Source: DAISIL01 sp036822015 (GTDB taxonomy: Bacteria > Bacteroidota > Bacteroidia > Cytophagales > Bernardetiaceae). From it: a stretch of DNA of 64,000 nucleotides. Location: the NCBI GenBank assembly GCA_036822015.1, contig DAISIL010000002.1, positions 52,593 to 116,592 of the forward strand, written 5' to 3'. Positions 45,779-53,987 of the stretch are shown here, piece by piece. A model generated the notes under the pieces. That model was not told the origin of the DNA. It saw only the letters and a program-made list of their open reading frames with translations, and did no database searches. The translations under genes were made by a program, and so were the position numbers. Each line of letters begins with the position of its first letter. The stretch's first letter is position 1.

Positions 45779-48700
45779 TTAGACAAGTTTGAAGCGGCTA
45801 ACCCCTGTTTTGAGCGTACCGGAGAGCTTGGCGAGTTCCTTACTGACAGTGGCAACCTCATCGACCGAACTTTGAAGCGTTTCGGATGACTTGGTGGCAT
45901 CCTCTGTTCCTTTGGCAGTCTGGTGAGAGACCTGCACGATGCGTTGGATGTTGCTGGCTACCTGCGTGATGATCTCCTTTTGACCGCTGGTGGCTTCGGA
46001 GACACTGCGGGACAAATCCAGGGTTTCGCGGCTAGAATCGGAGATGTTCTCAAAGACCTCTCGGGCTTCTTTGGTGGCTCGGTTGCCGTTTTCTACGCTG
46101 TTTTTCATCCGATTGATAGAATCGGCGGCGGTGTTGATGTCTTTGGATACATCCTTGATGACCCGCTCGATGTCCGTAGCGGATCGTCGGGAATCCTCGG
46201 CTAGCTTTCGTATCTCTTCGGCAACGACGGCAAAGCCACGTCCGGCATCTCCGGCTCGGGCTGCTTCGATGGCAGCATTGAGGGCCAGGAGGTTGGTTTG
46301 GGCAGCAATGTCGGTGATGACACTCAAGGCACGGGAGATTTCATCGGAGCGATCGGAGAGCGTGCTGATGGAAGAGCTGGTGCGGTTGGCGGTCAGGTCG
46401 ATCTGGCTCATCTCTTGTACCAGTTGTCGGATGATTTTCATCCCGTCGTCGCAACGCTGCATCCCTTTTTCGGCGGCTCCTCGGATGATACCCGCCTGCT
46501 GTCCTGTTTCGTCGGCACTCTTGATGACCTTCTCGACGAGTTGGGTTGCCTGATCGGTTTGTTGTACCTGCTGGTGCATCCCGTCGTTGATATTGACGAT
46601 GGTCTTGACGACGCTTTGGGCATCTTTTTCCATGCCCTCAAATCGCTGCTCGAGTAGGTGAGAGGATTGCCCTAACGTAACGGCACTGCTTTCGAGGTCT
46701 TTCAGGATCACGTTCAGGCTCTGGATGGCGTTGTTCATCGCCTGTCCCATGGCTTGAAGCTGCCCGGTGGCGGCGTAGTTGAAGGAGGTCGTTAGGTCTC
46801 CTTCGGAGAGCGACTGGATGACCCGCTTGATGTCCAGGATGGGTTCGGAGATGGAGCGGAGCAGTTCGTTTACCGAGTCAGCTAAGAGTTTCCAGGAACC
46901 CCTTGCGCCTTCGATGTTGAGGCGTTCGTCGAGCTTACCCTCCTTACCAGCAGCCTCCACGACGCGCTTGATTTCGGTGATAATGCTTCGGAGGTTATCG
47001 CGGAGGTTGATGGCGTTGCCGATCATCTTCCCGATGTCTCCTTCAATGCTTACGCCTTCGAGTTGGATTTCGGCATCGAAGTTACCCTGGGAGAGGGCAT
47101 CTACGAAGTTGCTCAAAGCCATGGAAGACTGCCGAAGGTCGGTTACGTTTCGGGCGTACTTGACAACTTTCAAGAAGTTGCCTTCACCGTCCGTGATCGG
47201 GGTGTAGTTGCCTTCGAGCCAGATGCGCTTGCCTGCTTTGTTTAGGCGCGGGTATGTCCCAAAGAGTGCCTTACCACTGCGGAGGTCATCCCAGAACTCG
47301 CGGTACTCGCGGCTGTTGCGATAGACTTCATCACAGAACATGGCATGTGCCTTCCCGATGAATTCCTCACGCTGGTACCCCATCGCTTCCAGGAATCGGT
47401 TATTGGCCGAGATGACAACCCCCTCTCGATCAAACTCCACGACGAGGTTAGTCCGGTTGATGCCCTGGAGCTTGCCTCGGTTTTCGGCGTTACGGGTGCG
47501 GCGTTCGGTGGCATCCTGAGCAAACTTGACGATCTTGAGCAGTCGTCCGTCGTCATCCGTGATGGGGGTGTAGCTACCCTCGAGCCAGATGCGTTGTCCG
47601 GCCTTGCCGATACGGGGGTAGGTATCAAAAACGGCTTCTCCTTGTCGGAGTTTTTTCCAGAGGTCTTGGTAGGTGCTGCTGTTGATGTGGTTTTGATCGC
47701 AGAAGAAACTGTGAGGCTTGCCGATGACCTCTTCGAGGGTATAGCCGCTGGTTTGGAGGAAGTTTTCGTTGGCGGTCAGGAGCCGGCCTTCAAAATCGTA
47801 CTCTATGACGATGTTGGTGCTATTGATCCCCTCAAGTTTGCCTCGGTTTTCGGCGTTGCGTCGCTTGCGCTGGGTTACATCGACGGCAAGGGTCAGGATG
47901 CTGGACAGGTTGCCGCTTTGGTCATAGATCGGGCTAAACGATTCCTGGATGAAAACCTCTCGCTTATCCTTCGTGATCCTTCGGTAGTCGCCAAAGAGGG
48001 TCTTTCCCTCTCGAAGGGTTTGCCACATTTCTTTGTAGCTCGGTGAGGCGACCTCCTCGGGCTTGCAAAGGAAGCTATGGTGCTTGCCGATCAGTTCATC
48101 TCGGGTGTAGCCCACAAAGTCAAGGTAGGTTTTGTTTGCGTCCAGGATTTGCCCTTCGGGTGAGAGTTCGATTGTACCGTTGGATTTGCCGATGGCAAAG
48201 TTTTGGGCTTCTATGCGGGCGGTTTGTTCGATGCGATCCGTGATGTCGATGCGGAAGCCGAGATACTTGTAGATGTCGCCGTTTTCGTCTCGGACGGGGG
48301 CAATCGTAGCATCGACCCAATAGGTGCGTCCATCTTTGGCGCGGTTGCGGTAGGTTCCCTGGAAGATGTTTCCTGCCTGGATGGTTTCCCACATCTCTTT
48401 GAAGATGGTTTTGGGTGTCTCGGGATGGCGGATGATGCTATGCGGCTTACCGATGAGTTCGGCTTCGGTGTATTGGGCGACTTCACAAAACTTATCGTTG
48501 GCATACGTGATGCGCCCTTGCAAGTCGGATTCACTCAGAAGAGCCACCTTGCTGATGACCTTCAGACGTACCTCGAGTTCGTTTTGGAGGCGTTGTAGCT
48601 CCAGTTCTCGTTGTTTTTGTGCGGTGATGTCGATACGGAAGCCCAGATACTTGACAATCTCACCTTTTTCGTTCAGGATGGGGGCAATGGAGGCATCGAC

Positions 48701-51700
48701 CCAGTAATCTGTACCGTCTTTGCGGCGGTTTCTGATGGTCTTTTGGAAGAGCTTACCGGCCTTGATCGTATCCCACATCTCCTTGTAGATGCCTTTGGGG
48801 TTATCGGGATGGCGGACAATGTTATGGGGTTTGCCTACGGCTTCGGTGTTGGTGTAGCCGGAGACCTCCGTAAACTTTTCGTTGGCAAAAGTGATCGTTC
48901 CGTAGATGTCCGTTTCAGTAACCAGAGCCACCTTGTCGATGATCTTCATTCGGGCTTCGAGTTCGCCTTGGAGGCGGCTGGCTTCGAGTTCAAATTGTTT
49001 TTGTTCGGTGATGTCGTTGCAGAGACAGGTAACGCGCTCGAGATGCCCCTGCTGATTGAGTATCGGGATATAACTAGCCCGTAGCCAAACTTCTTTTCCT
49101 GCTTTGGAGAGCCGCTTGGCATCTCGAACAAAAGAAACACCTCTGCCAATCTCGTCCCATAACTGATCGTATTTACCCTCTCGGATTTGATCCTTAGCCA
49201 CATAGAAGTCATGGGTTTTGCCCAGAACTTCGGTTTCGGTGTAGCCAAACAGCTCGGCAAAGTTGTCATTGATCGTGATGACGCGGCGTTGGGCATCGAA
49301 GTCAATACGTATCGTGGAGGTATTGATGGCCGAGACGTAATCATCGAGTTCTTTTTGCTGGGCTTTGATCTTCTCTCGGGCGGCTTTTTCTTCGGTAATA
49401 TCGCGCATCGAGACCCGAATCAGGGTGCGTTCGTTCAGGTCAAAACTGATAAGGCTGATCTCGGCATCCCATAGCGTGCCGTCCGTTCGTAGGTGCTGCC
49501 ACTCAAAGAGTGTACTGCCTTCGTCGATGGCGCGTTGGATGTGCCTCAGGGGGGTGGCTTCACTGTCGCTGCCGTCGGGTTGGGTAGTCGGGGAGAAGTC
49601 GATGGGTGTTTTGCCGATGATGTCTTGCTCTGTGGCCTTTTCTCCGCCAAAGAGTGCGATGGCAGCGGCATTGGCACTGGTAAAACTCCCCCCTTCAAGG
49701 ACGAGCAGCCCGTAGTTGGAGACCTCAAAGAGTTTGCGGTTGAAGGCAGCATTGGCTCGAATTTCGGCTTCGAGACGTTGGCGTTCTTCGGCTTCCATGA
49801 CGGAGGTGATGATCTCCGGTATGGCACGAAGAAACTTTTGGTCATCGCTTGTCCAGTGATAGGCTGTTGATCCTACGTGTTCGATGCACAAAACACCCAT
49901 GATCTCCCCTTTGAAGCGCACCGGCACATCGAGCAAAGATTGTATTTGATTCGGCTTAAAGTAGCCTTCGGTGAACTCCCGCGTGTCGGGGTCTGTTTGT
50001 GCCTCTGATGCTACGATAAGCGTACCCCGCTTCAAGGCTGCAAAATAAGACGGGAAATCTTTTTGATGCAGCACCAAAGGGTCGTTGGAGAACTGCTGTT
50101 GGCTGCGTTGGTAGAGTTGCTGACACGTAATGAAACTTTGATCGGCGTTGTAGTGCCAAAAACTTGCCCGTTCGACATGTACCCCTTCGGCAACCGACCT
50201 CAGGATTACCCGAATGGCTTCGTCTCGGTTACCTGCTTGAACATCTTTATTGATGGGCAGACGGTTTAGGATGTCATTCTGCCGATTGAAGCGGATTTCG
50301 CGGGCTTTTTCTTCCGTGATGTCGCGGACGTTGGCGTAGATGAGTTCTTTTTCATAGACGGGAGCCGAGTTCCATTGGAGCCACACATAACTACCGTCTT
50401 TTTTGCGGTAGCGGTTCTCGAAGGAGATAACCGTCGCCCCATCGGCGAGTTTGCCGGCCTCCTGGAGGGTAGCGGCTACGTCGTCTGGGTGAACAAATTC
50501 AATGAAGGGCTGGGCTTTGAGTTCGTCCTTGGTGTAGCCCAGGAGGTTCATCCAGTTTTGGTTCAAGAACTTGAAGTAGCCATCGAAGCCAGCAATACAG
50601 AGCAAGTCAATCGACTGGTCAAAGAAGGTGTTGAAGCGTTGCTCGCTTTCGCGGAGGGCATTTTCTTTGGCTTTGCGCTCGCTGATGTCTTCGCTGATAT
50701 CGAGGTAGCCCAGAACTTCTCCAGCGGCATTGCGGACGGCGGTTACCGAAAGCACGATGGGGTATTTGCTGCCGTCTTTGCGGACGTAATGCCACTCGCG
50801 GATGTCTGGTTTTCCCGTCGTGCGGGTGCGATAAACAAAGGTCTCGAATCCAGGGCTTAGATCAAGTCCCATCTCCTGGTTGAGTTCGTGGGTACGGGCA
50901 ACGACCTCCTCGGGGTCATGGATCAAGGCAGGCGTTTGCTTACCGATCATCTCCTCGGCGGTATAGCCCAGGTCGCGCTCGGCGGCTTCATTGAAAATGT
51001 TAATGACCCCATCGGCATCGGTAGAGACGACGGCAAAGCCCGCGCTTTCAAGGACGGCGCGTTGGTAAGCCGTTGCCTCCTCAAGGGCGATTTGTTTGTT
51101 GCGGATGTCGGTGATGTCGGAGTGAGAACCAGCCATGCGGTAGGGCTTGCCCGTCGGATCGAATAGGGCTTTGCCACGCGCCCGAATCCAGCGGTAGCTG
51201 CCGTCCTGGTGTTGCATCCTGAACGAGACATCGTACTCGGGCAACTGTCCGGCAAGGTAGCCATTGAGGGCGTTTTCTACCTGGGGGAAGTCCTCTGGAT
51301 GCACCAAAGCCTGAAACTGCGCGAAGTTATCTGCAATATCTTGCGGGGCATAGCCCAACATGGCTTTCCAGCGATCGGAGAAGAAAATATCGTTCGTGCG
51401 CATGTTCCAATCCCATACGCCGTCGTTGCTGCCCTGCAAGGCTAGGTTGAAGCGTTCTTCGCTTTCTGCTACGCGGTTCTGGATCCGGCGGCGTGTACTC
51501 ACATCCCGCAGGAAGCCCACAAACTCCGTGATGCCATCCTGCTGACGCACAACCCTGGATTGTACCCGAATCCATTTTTCGGTTTGTGTTTGGGCGGTCT
51601 TTATCCTGAACTCTACGTCGTAAAGTGCCTTGGTTTGGATCGAATGTGTGATCCGCTCCTGGATCAAGGGTAGGTCTTCGGGATAAACCAAGCCAAACAT

Positions 51701-53083
51701 GGTGTTGGCATCTTGGAGGGCGGCTTCGGGTTCGACTTCATAGACCTCCCGTACCTGCTCGCTGATGAACGTAATCCGTGAAGTTCCTTCGTCGGATACT
51801 TCAAAGCGATAGATGATCCCGGGAACGGTAGCGATCAACTCCTGGCTATCTTGCTGCTGGGCTTTGAGCGCCTGCTGGGCTTGGATGCGCGGCGTAACAT
51901 CTCGGATGATACCGTAAGACTCGTACTCCTCCGATGCCTGATCGACGCTGGAGTCTAGCTTGACCCAGATCACATCGCCGTTTTTCTTCGTGATCCGAAA
52001 CTCCATCGCTACGCCACTTCGTTGGGCGATGGATTGGCGCATTTTGGCTTCAAAATCAGATTTGTCATCCTGATAAATCAAGCTCCAGTACATCTCGGGG
52101 TTGGTCATCACCTCTGCGGGTGTATAGCCAAACACCTGCTCAGCATAGGGGCTTAGATAGGTGAAATAGGGCAGCCCTTGGGCGTTGAGCTTGGCTCGGT
52201 AGATCACCCCCGGGACGGTATCCAGGACGCGCTGGAAGGCTGCCTCGTTGGTTTCGGCTTTGAGTTGGGCGGTTTTGCGGATCGTTACGTCCCTAAAAAT
52301 TCCGACAAACTCTACCTCATCGGCGTTTACGTATTCGACCCGTGATTGGGCGCGTATCCAACGAATTTTGTCTTTGACAAAGATGCGGTACTCATAATCG
52401 AAGAAGCCTTGCTTGGCTACGGCCTCTGTGATAGCTGCCTGTACGCCGGGTAGGTCGTCGGGATGAATCACCGCCAGCACTTTGGAGAAATCCTGTAGGG
52501 CTTCCTCGGCTGGAACGCCGTAAATATCTGCCATCTGCGGGCTAAGGTAGCGAAAGAGATACTCGCTCGTGTGCCGGGCCACGAAGCGATACAAGACCCC
52601 TGGCACGGTATGGATGAGGGTCTTTTGGTTTTCGATCTCTTCCTGGCTGTCCGACGAGATGCTGGGCTGGTCTTGGAGGGGCTGGATCAGTTGGAGGATT
52701 TTGTAGGGGCGATCCGAGGCATCCAGCAGAGGGGTATAGGCGATCTGGGCCGTGATGGTGCGTCCTTCTTTGTCGATCAACTCAAAGTTTCCCGAAAAGG
52801 GTTTTCCGCCTCGGAGCGATTCCCACACGTTGGCGTGTCGTCCGTTTTGGCGGAAGGCTTCGGTGTGTAGGGCGCGTTCGGACTTGCCTTTGAGTTCGTC
52901 GGCGGTAAATCCCAGCCAACGGACAAAAGGGGCGTTGGCGGTCAGGATTTGTCCTTGCATATCTAGCTCGAGGCTAGGCACAAGGGCGTGCAAGGCGGCT
53001 TTGAGCTGCTGGCATTCGTTGCCGGTGGCGTGGCTCTCCTGCGGGATCAGACTATCTTTGTTGAGGTTGTCTCCAAGTGCCAT
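45779..53083 (-). CDS. Giant soluble methyl-accepting chemotaxis protein with 14 PAS and one GAF domain
   Basis: 2,434 residues without any membrane segment. By eye: PAS1 about 25-150; PAS2-4 (each starting TVPGxxYR) to 535; PAS5-7 to 925; a GAF domain about 950-1095 (RDEAIRVILRSVAEGV); PAS8-9 to 1370; PAS10-11 about 1375-1628; PAS12-14 to 2000; tandem HAMP-like segments to 2130; MCP signalling domain with the conserved tip AAQTNLLALNAAIEAARA and EEIRKLAEDS at about 2260-2300. PAS10/11 carry GKPHNIVRHPDNPKG and YWVDASIAPI, close to the FAD-binding PAS of the aerotaxis receptor Aer. PAS13/14 are near-identical duplicates (RIWLEGSYTPIT, RIWLEGNYTPIT). Heads the che operon; no cheR or cheB nearby. 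Probably integrates redox and other cytoplasmic cues. Confidence 0.93.
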   Translation of the reverse strand: MALGDNLNKDSLIPQESHATGNECQQLKAALHALVPSLELDMQGQILTANAPFVRWLGFTADELKGKSERALHTEAFRQNGRHANVWESLRGGKPFSGNFELIDKEGRTITAQIAYTPLLDASDRPYKILQLIQPLQDQPSISSDSQEEIENQKTLIHTVPGVLYRFVARHTSEYLFRYLSPQMADIYGVPAEEALQDFSKVLAVIHPDDLPGVQAAITEAVAKQGFFDYEYRIFVKDKIRWIRAQSRVEYVNADEVEFVGIFRDVTIRKTAQLKAETNEAAFQRVLDTVPGVIYRAKLNAQGLPYFTYLSPYAEQVFGYTPAEVMTNPEMYWSLIYQDDKSDFEAKMRQSIAQRSGVAMEFRITKKNGDVIWVKLDSSVDQASEEYESYGIIRDVTPRIQAQQALKAQQQDSQELIATVPGIIYRFEVSDEGTSRITFISEQVREVYEVEPEAALQDANTMFGLVYPEDLPLIQERITHSIQTKALYDVEFRIKTAQTQTEKWIRVQSRVVRQQDGITEFVGFLRDVSTRRRIQNRVAESEERFNLALQGSNDGVWDWNMRTNDIFFSDRWKAMLGYAPQDIADNFAQFQALVHPEDFPQVENALNGYLAGQLPEYDVSFRMQHQDGSYRWIRARGKALFDPTGKPYRMAGSHSDITDIRNKQIALEEATAYQRAVLESAGFAVVSTDADGVINIFNEAAERDLGYTAEEMIGKQTPALIHDPEEVVARTHELNQEMGLDLSPGFETFVYRTRTTGKPDIREWHYVRKDGSKYPIVLSVTAVRNAAGEVLGYLDISEDISERKAKENALRESEQRFNTFFDQSIDLLCIAGFDGYFKFLNQNWMNLLGYTKDELKAQPFIEFVHPDDVAATLQEAGKLADGATVISFENRYRKKDGSYVWLQWNSAPVYEKELIYANVRDITEEKAREIRFNRQNDILNRLPINKDVQAGNRDEAIRVILRSVAEGVHVERASFWHYNADQSFITCQQLYQRSQQQFSNDPLVLHQKDFPSYFAALKRGTLIVASEAQTDPDTREFTEGYFKPNQIQSLLDVPVRFKGEIMGVLCIEHVGSTAYHWTSDDQKFLRAIPEIITSVMEAEERQRLEAEIRANAAFNRKLFEVSNYGLLVLEGGSFTSANAAAIALFGGEKATEQDIIGKTPIDFSPTTQPDGSDSEATPLRHIQRAIDEGSTLFEWQHLRTDGTLWDAEISLISFDLNERTLIRVSMRDITEEKAAREKIKAQQKELDDYVSAINTSTIRIDFDAQRRVITINDNFAELFGYTETEVLGKTHDFYVAKDQIREGKYDQLWDEIGRGVSFVRDAKRLSKAGKEVWLRASYIPILNQQGHLERVTCLCNDITEQKQFELEASRLQGELEARMKIIDKVALVTETDIYGTITFANEKFTEVSGYTNTEAVGKPHNIVRHPDNPKGIYKEMWDTIKAGKLFQKTIRNRRKDGTDYWVDASIAPILNEKGEIVKYLGFRIDITAQKQRELELQRLQNELEVRLKVISKVALLSESDLQGRITYANDKFCEVAQYTEAELIGKPHSIIRHPETPKTIFKEMWETIQAGNIFQGTYRNRAKDGRTYWVDATIAPVRDENGDIYKYLGFRIDITDRIEQTARIEAQNFAIGKSNGTIELSPEGQILDANKTYLDFVGYTRDELIGKHHSFLCKPEEVASPSYKEMWQTLREGKTLFGDYRRITKDKREVFIQESFSPIYDQSGNLSSILTLAVDVTQRKRRNAENRGKLEGINSTNIVIEYDFEGRLLTANENFLQTSGYTLEEVIGKPHSFFCDQNHINSSTYQDLWKKLRQGEAVFDTYPRIGKAGQRIWLEGSYTPITDDDGRLLKIVKFAQDATERRTRNAENRGKLQGINRTNLVVEFDREGVVISANNRFLEAMGYQREEFIGKAHAMFCDEVYRNSREYREFWDDLRSGKALFGTYPRLNKAGKRIWLEGNYTPITDGEGNFLKVVKYARNVTDLRQSSMALSNFVDALSQGNFDAEIQLEGVSIEGDIGKMIGNAINLRDNLRSIITEIKRVVEAAGKEGKLDERLNIEGARGSWKLLADSVNELLRSISEPILDIKRVIQSLSEGDLTTSFNYAATGQLQAMGQAMNNAIQSLNVILKDLESSAVTLGQSSHLLEQRFEGMEKDAQSVVKTIVNINDGMHQQVQQTDQATQLVEKVIKSADETGQQAGIIRGAAEKGMQRCDDGMKIIRQLVQEMSQIDLTANRTSSSISTLSDRSDEISRALSVITDIAAQTNLLALNAAIEAARAGDAGRGFAVVAEEIRKLAEDSRRSATDIERVIKDVSKDINTAADSINRMKNSVENGNRATKEAREVFENISDSSRETLDLSRSVSEATSGQKEIITQVASNIQRIVQVSHQTAKGTEDATKSSETLQSSVDEVATVSKELAKLSGTLKTGVSRFKLV

Positions 53084-53145
53084 AGTGCTTGTGGGTTATT
53101 TCTTTTATTGTTTTTGTTTAGGTCTGCAATTTCTTTGCCGTTCCA

Positions 53146-53904
53146 TCAAAAGATGGTTAAAGTCATCACCTCCATTGCCAGGACGTGATACGCCTTCGCG
53201 CTTGGGCTTTCGGGGCTGTATGCCAGGATACTTTTCCCGAAAGAAGGAGCCTCGATGGCGCAAGCATCATCGGGGATGTAGGTTTTGAGCAAGCGGATGC
53301 CCAAATGCTGTTGTAGGTAGGCATACACTTCATGGCTCACTTGCTTCTCGGGGCGTACCATGACGGGCAAGACCCCGATTGTTTTTAAGGTAGGATTAAG
53401 GCTACCCCGCACGCGATCCATCGTTCGGATCACCAGGCCTAGGCCCTGGACACTCAAAACCTCGAGGAGCATCGGGATCAAGGTGTATTGAGCCGCTACC
53501 AGGGCATTGACCGTCAGGACGGACAAGGCCGGGGAGCTATCAATCAGCACAAAATCGTAGTCCGAGGCTTGCTCGGCGATGATTTCCTTTAAGATGTACT
53601 CCCTGCGGGCGTTTCCGGTCAGGGTGAGTTCGGTGTCGGCTAGTTCTACGCCGGTGGGGGCGATGTCCATGTTTTCCTGGCGTAAGATCACGTTAGATAG
53701 AGAACGTTCTCCTTTGAGCACCTCCGAAAGCGTATGCGGGTAGTTGGTCAGTCCAAGGTAATAGGTCAGGCTTCCCTGGGTGTCCAGGTCGATGAGCAAG
53801 ACGCGCTTCCCCATCTGTGCTAAGGCACTGCCCAGGTTTACGGCTGTGGTTGTTTTGCCGGTGCCGCCTTTTTGGTTTACGATGGCAATAGTGATAGGAG
53901 CCAA
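53146..53904 (-). CDS. ParA/Soj-like partitioning ATPase
   Basis: 252 residues from a TTG start. Deviant Walker A with signature Lys (VNQKGGTGKTTTAVNLG; K12 and K18), A' motif LIDLDTQGSLTYYLGL, Walker B LIDSSPALS. No parB partner and no parS-like site adjacent, so chromosome segregation is not its likely task. It is transcribed just ahead of the giant soluble receptor (62 bases), which mirrors the ParA homologue PpfA that positions cytoplasmic chemoreceptor clusters in Rhodobacter, and ParC in Vibrio. A cluster-positioning role is inferred. Confidence 0.87.
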   Translation of the reverse strand: MAPITIAIVNQKGGTGKTTTAVNLGSALAQMGKRVLLIDLDTQGSLTYYLGLTNYPHTLSEVLKGERSLSNVILRQENMDIAPTGVELADTELTLTGNARREYILKEIIAEQASDYDFVLIDSSPALSVLTVNALVAAQYTLIPMLLEVLSVQGLGLVIRTMDRVRGSLNPTLKTIGVLPVMVRPEKQVSHEVYAYLQQHLGIRLLKTYIPDDACAIEAPSFGKSILAYSPESPSAKAYHVLAMEVMTLTIF

Positions 53905-53987
53905 TAGTTAAATAAACTTTGCTTGTAAATTAGGAAAAAAGTATGAATGATTGGTCATCATAGAAGGCTTACGTAATTTTTTTTTGT

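Noticed and set aside
53146..53904. Chromosome or plasmid partition locus
   Set aside because: No parB, parS-like repeats or replication genes nearby; the chemosensory context fits better.
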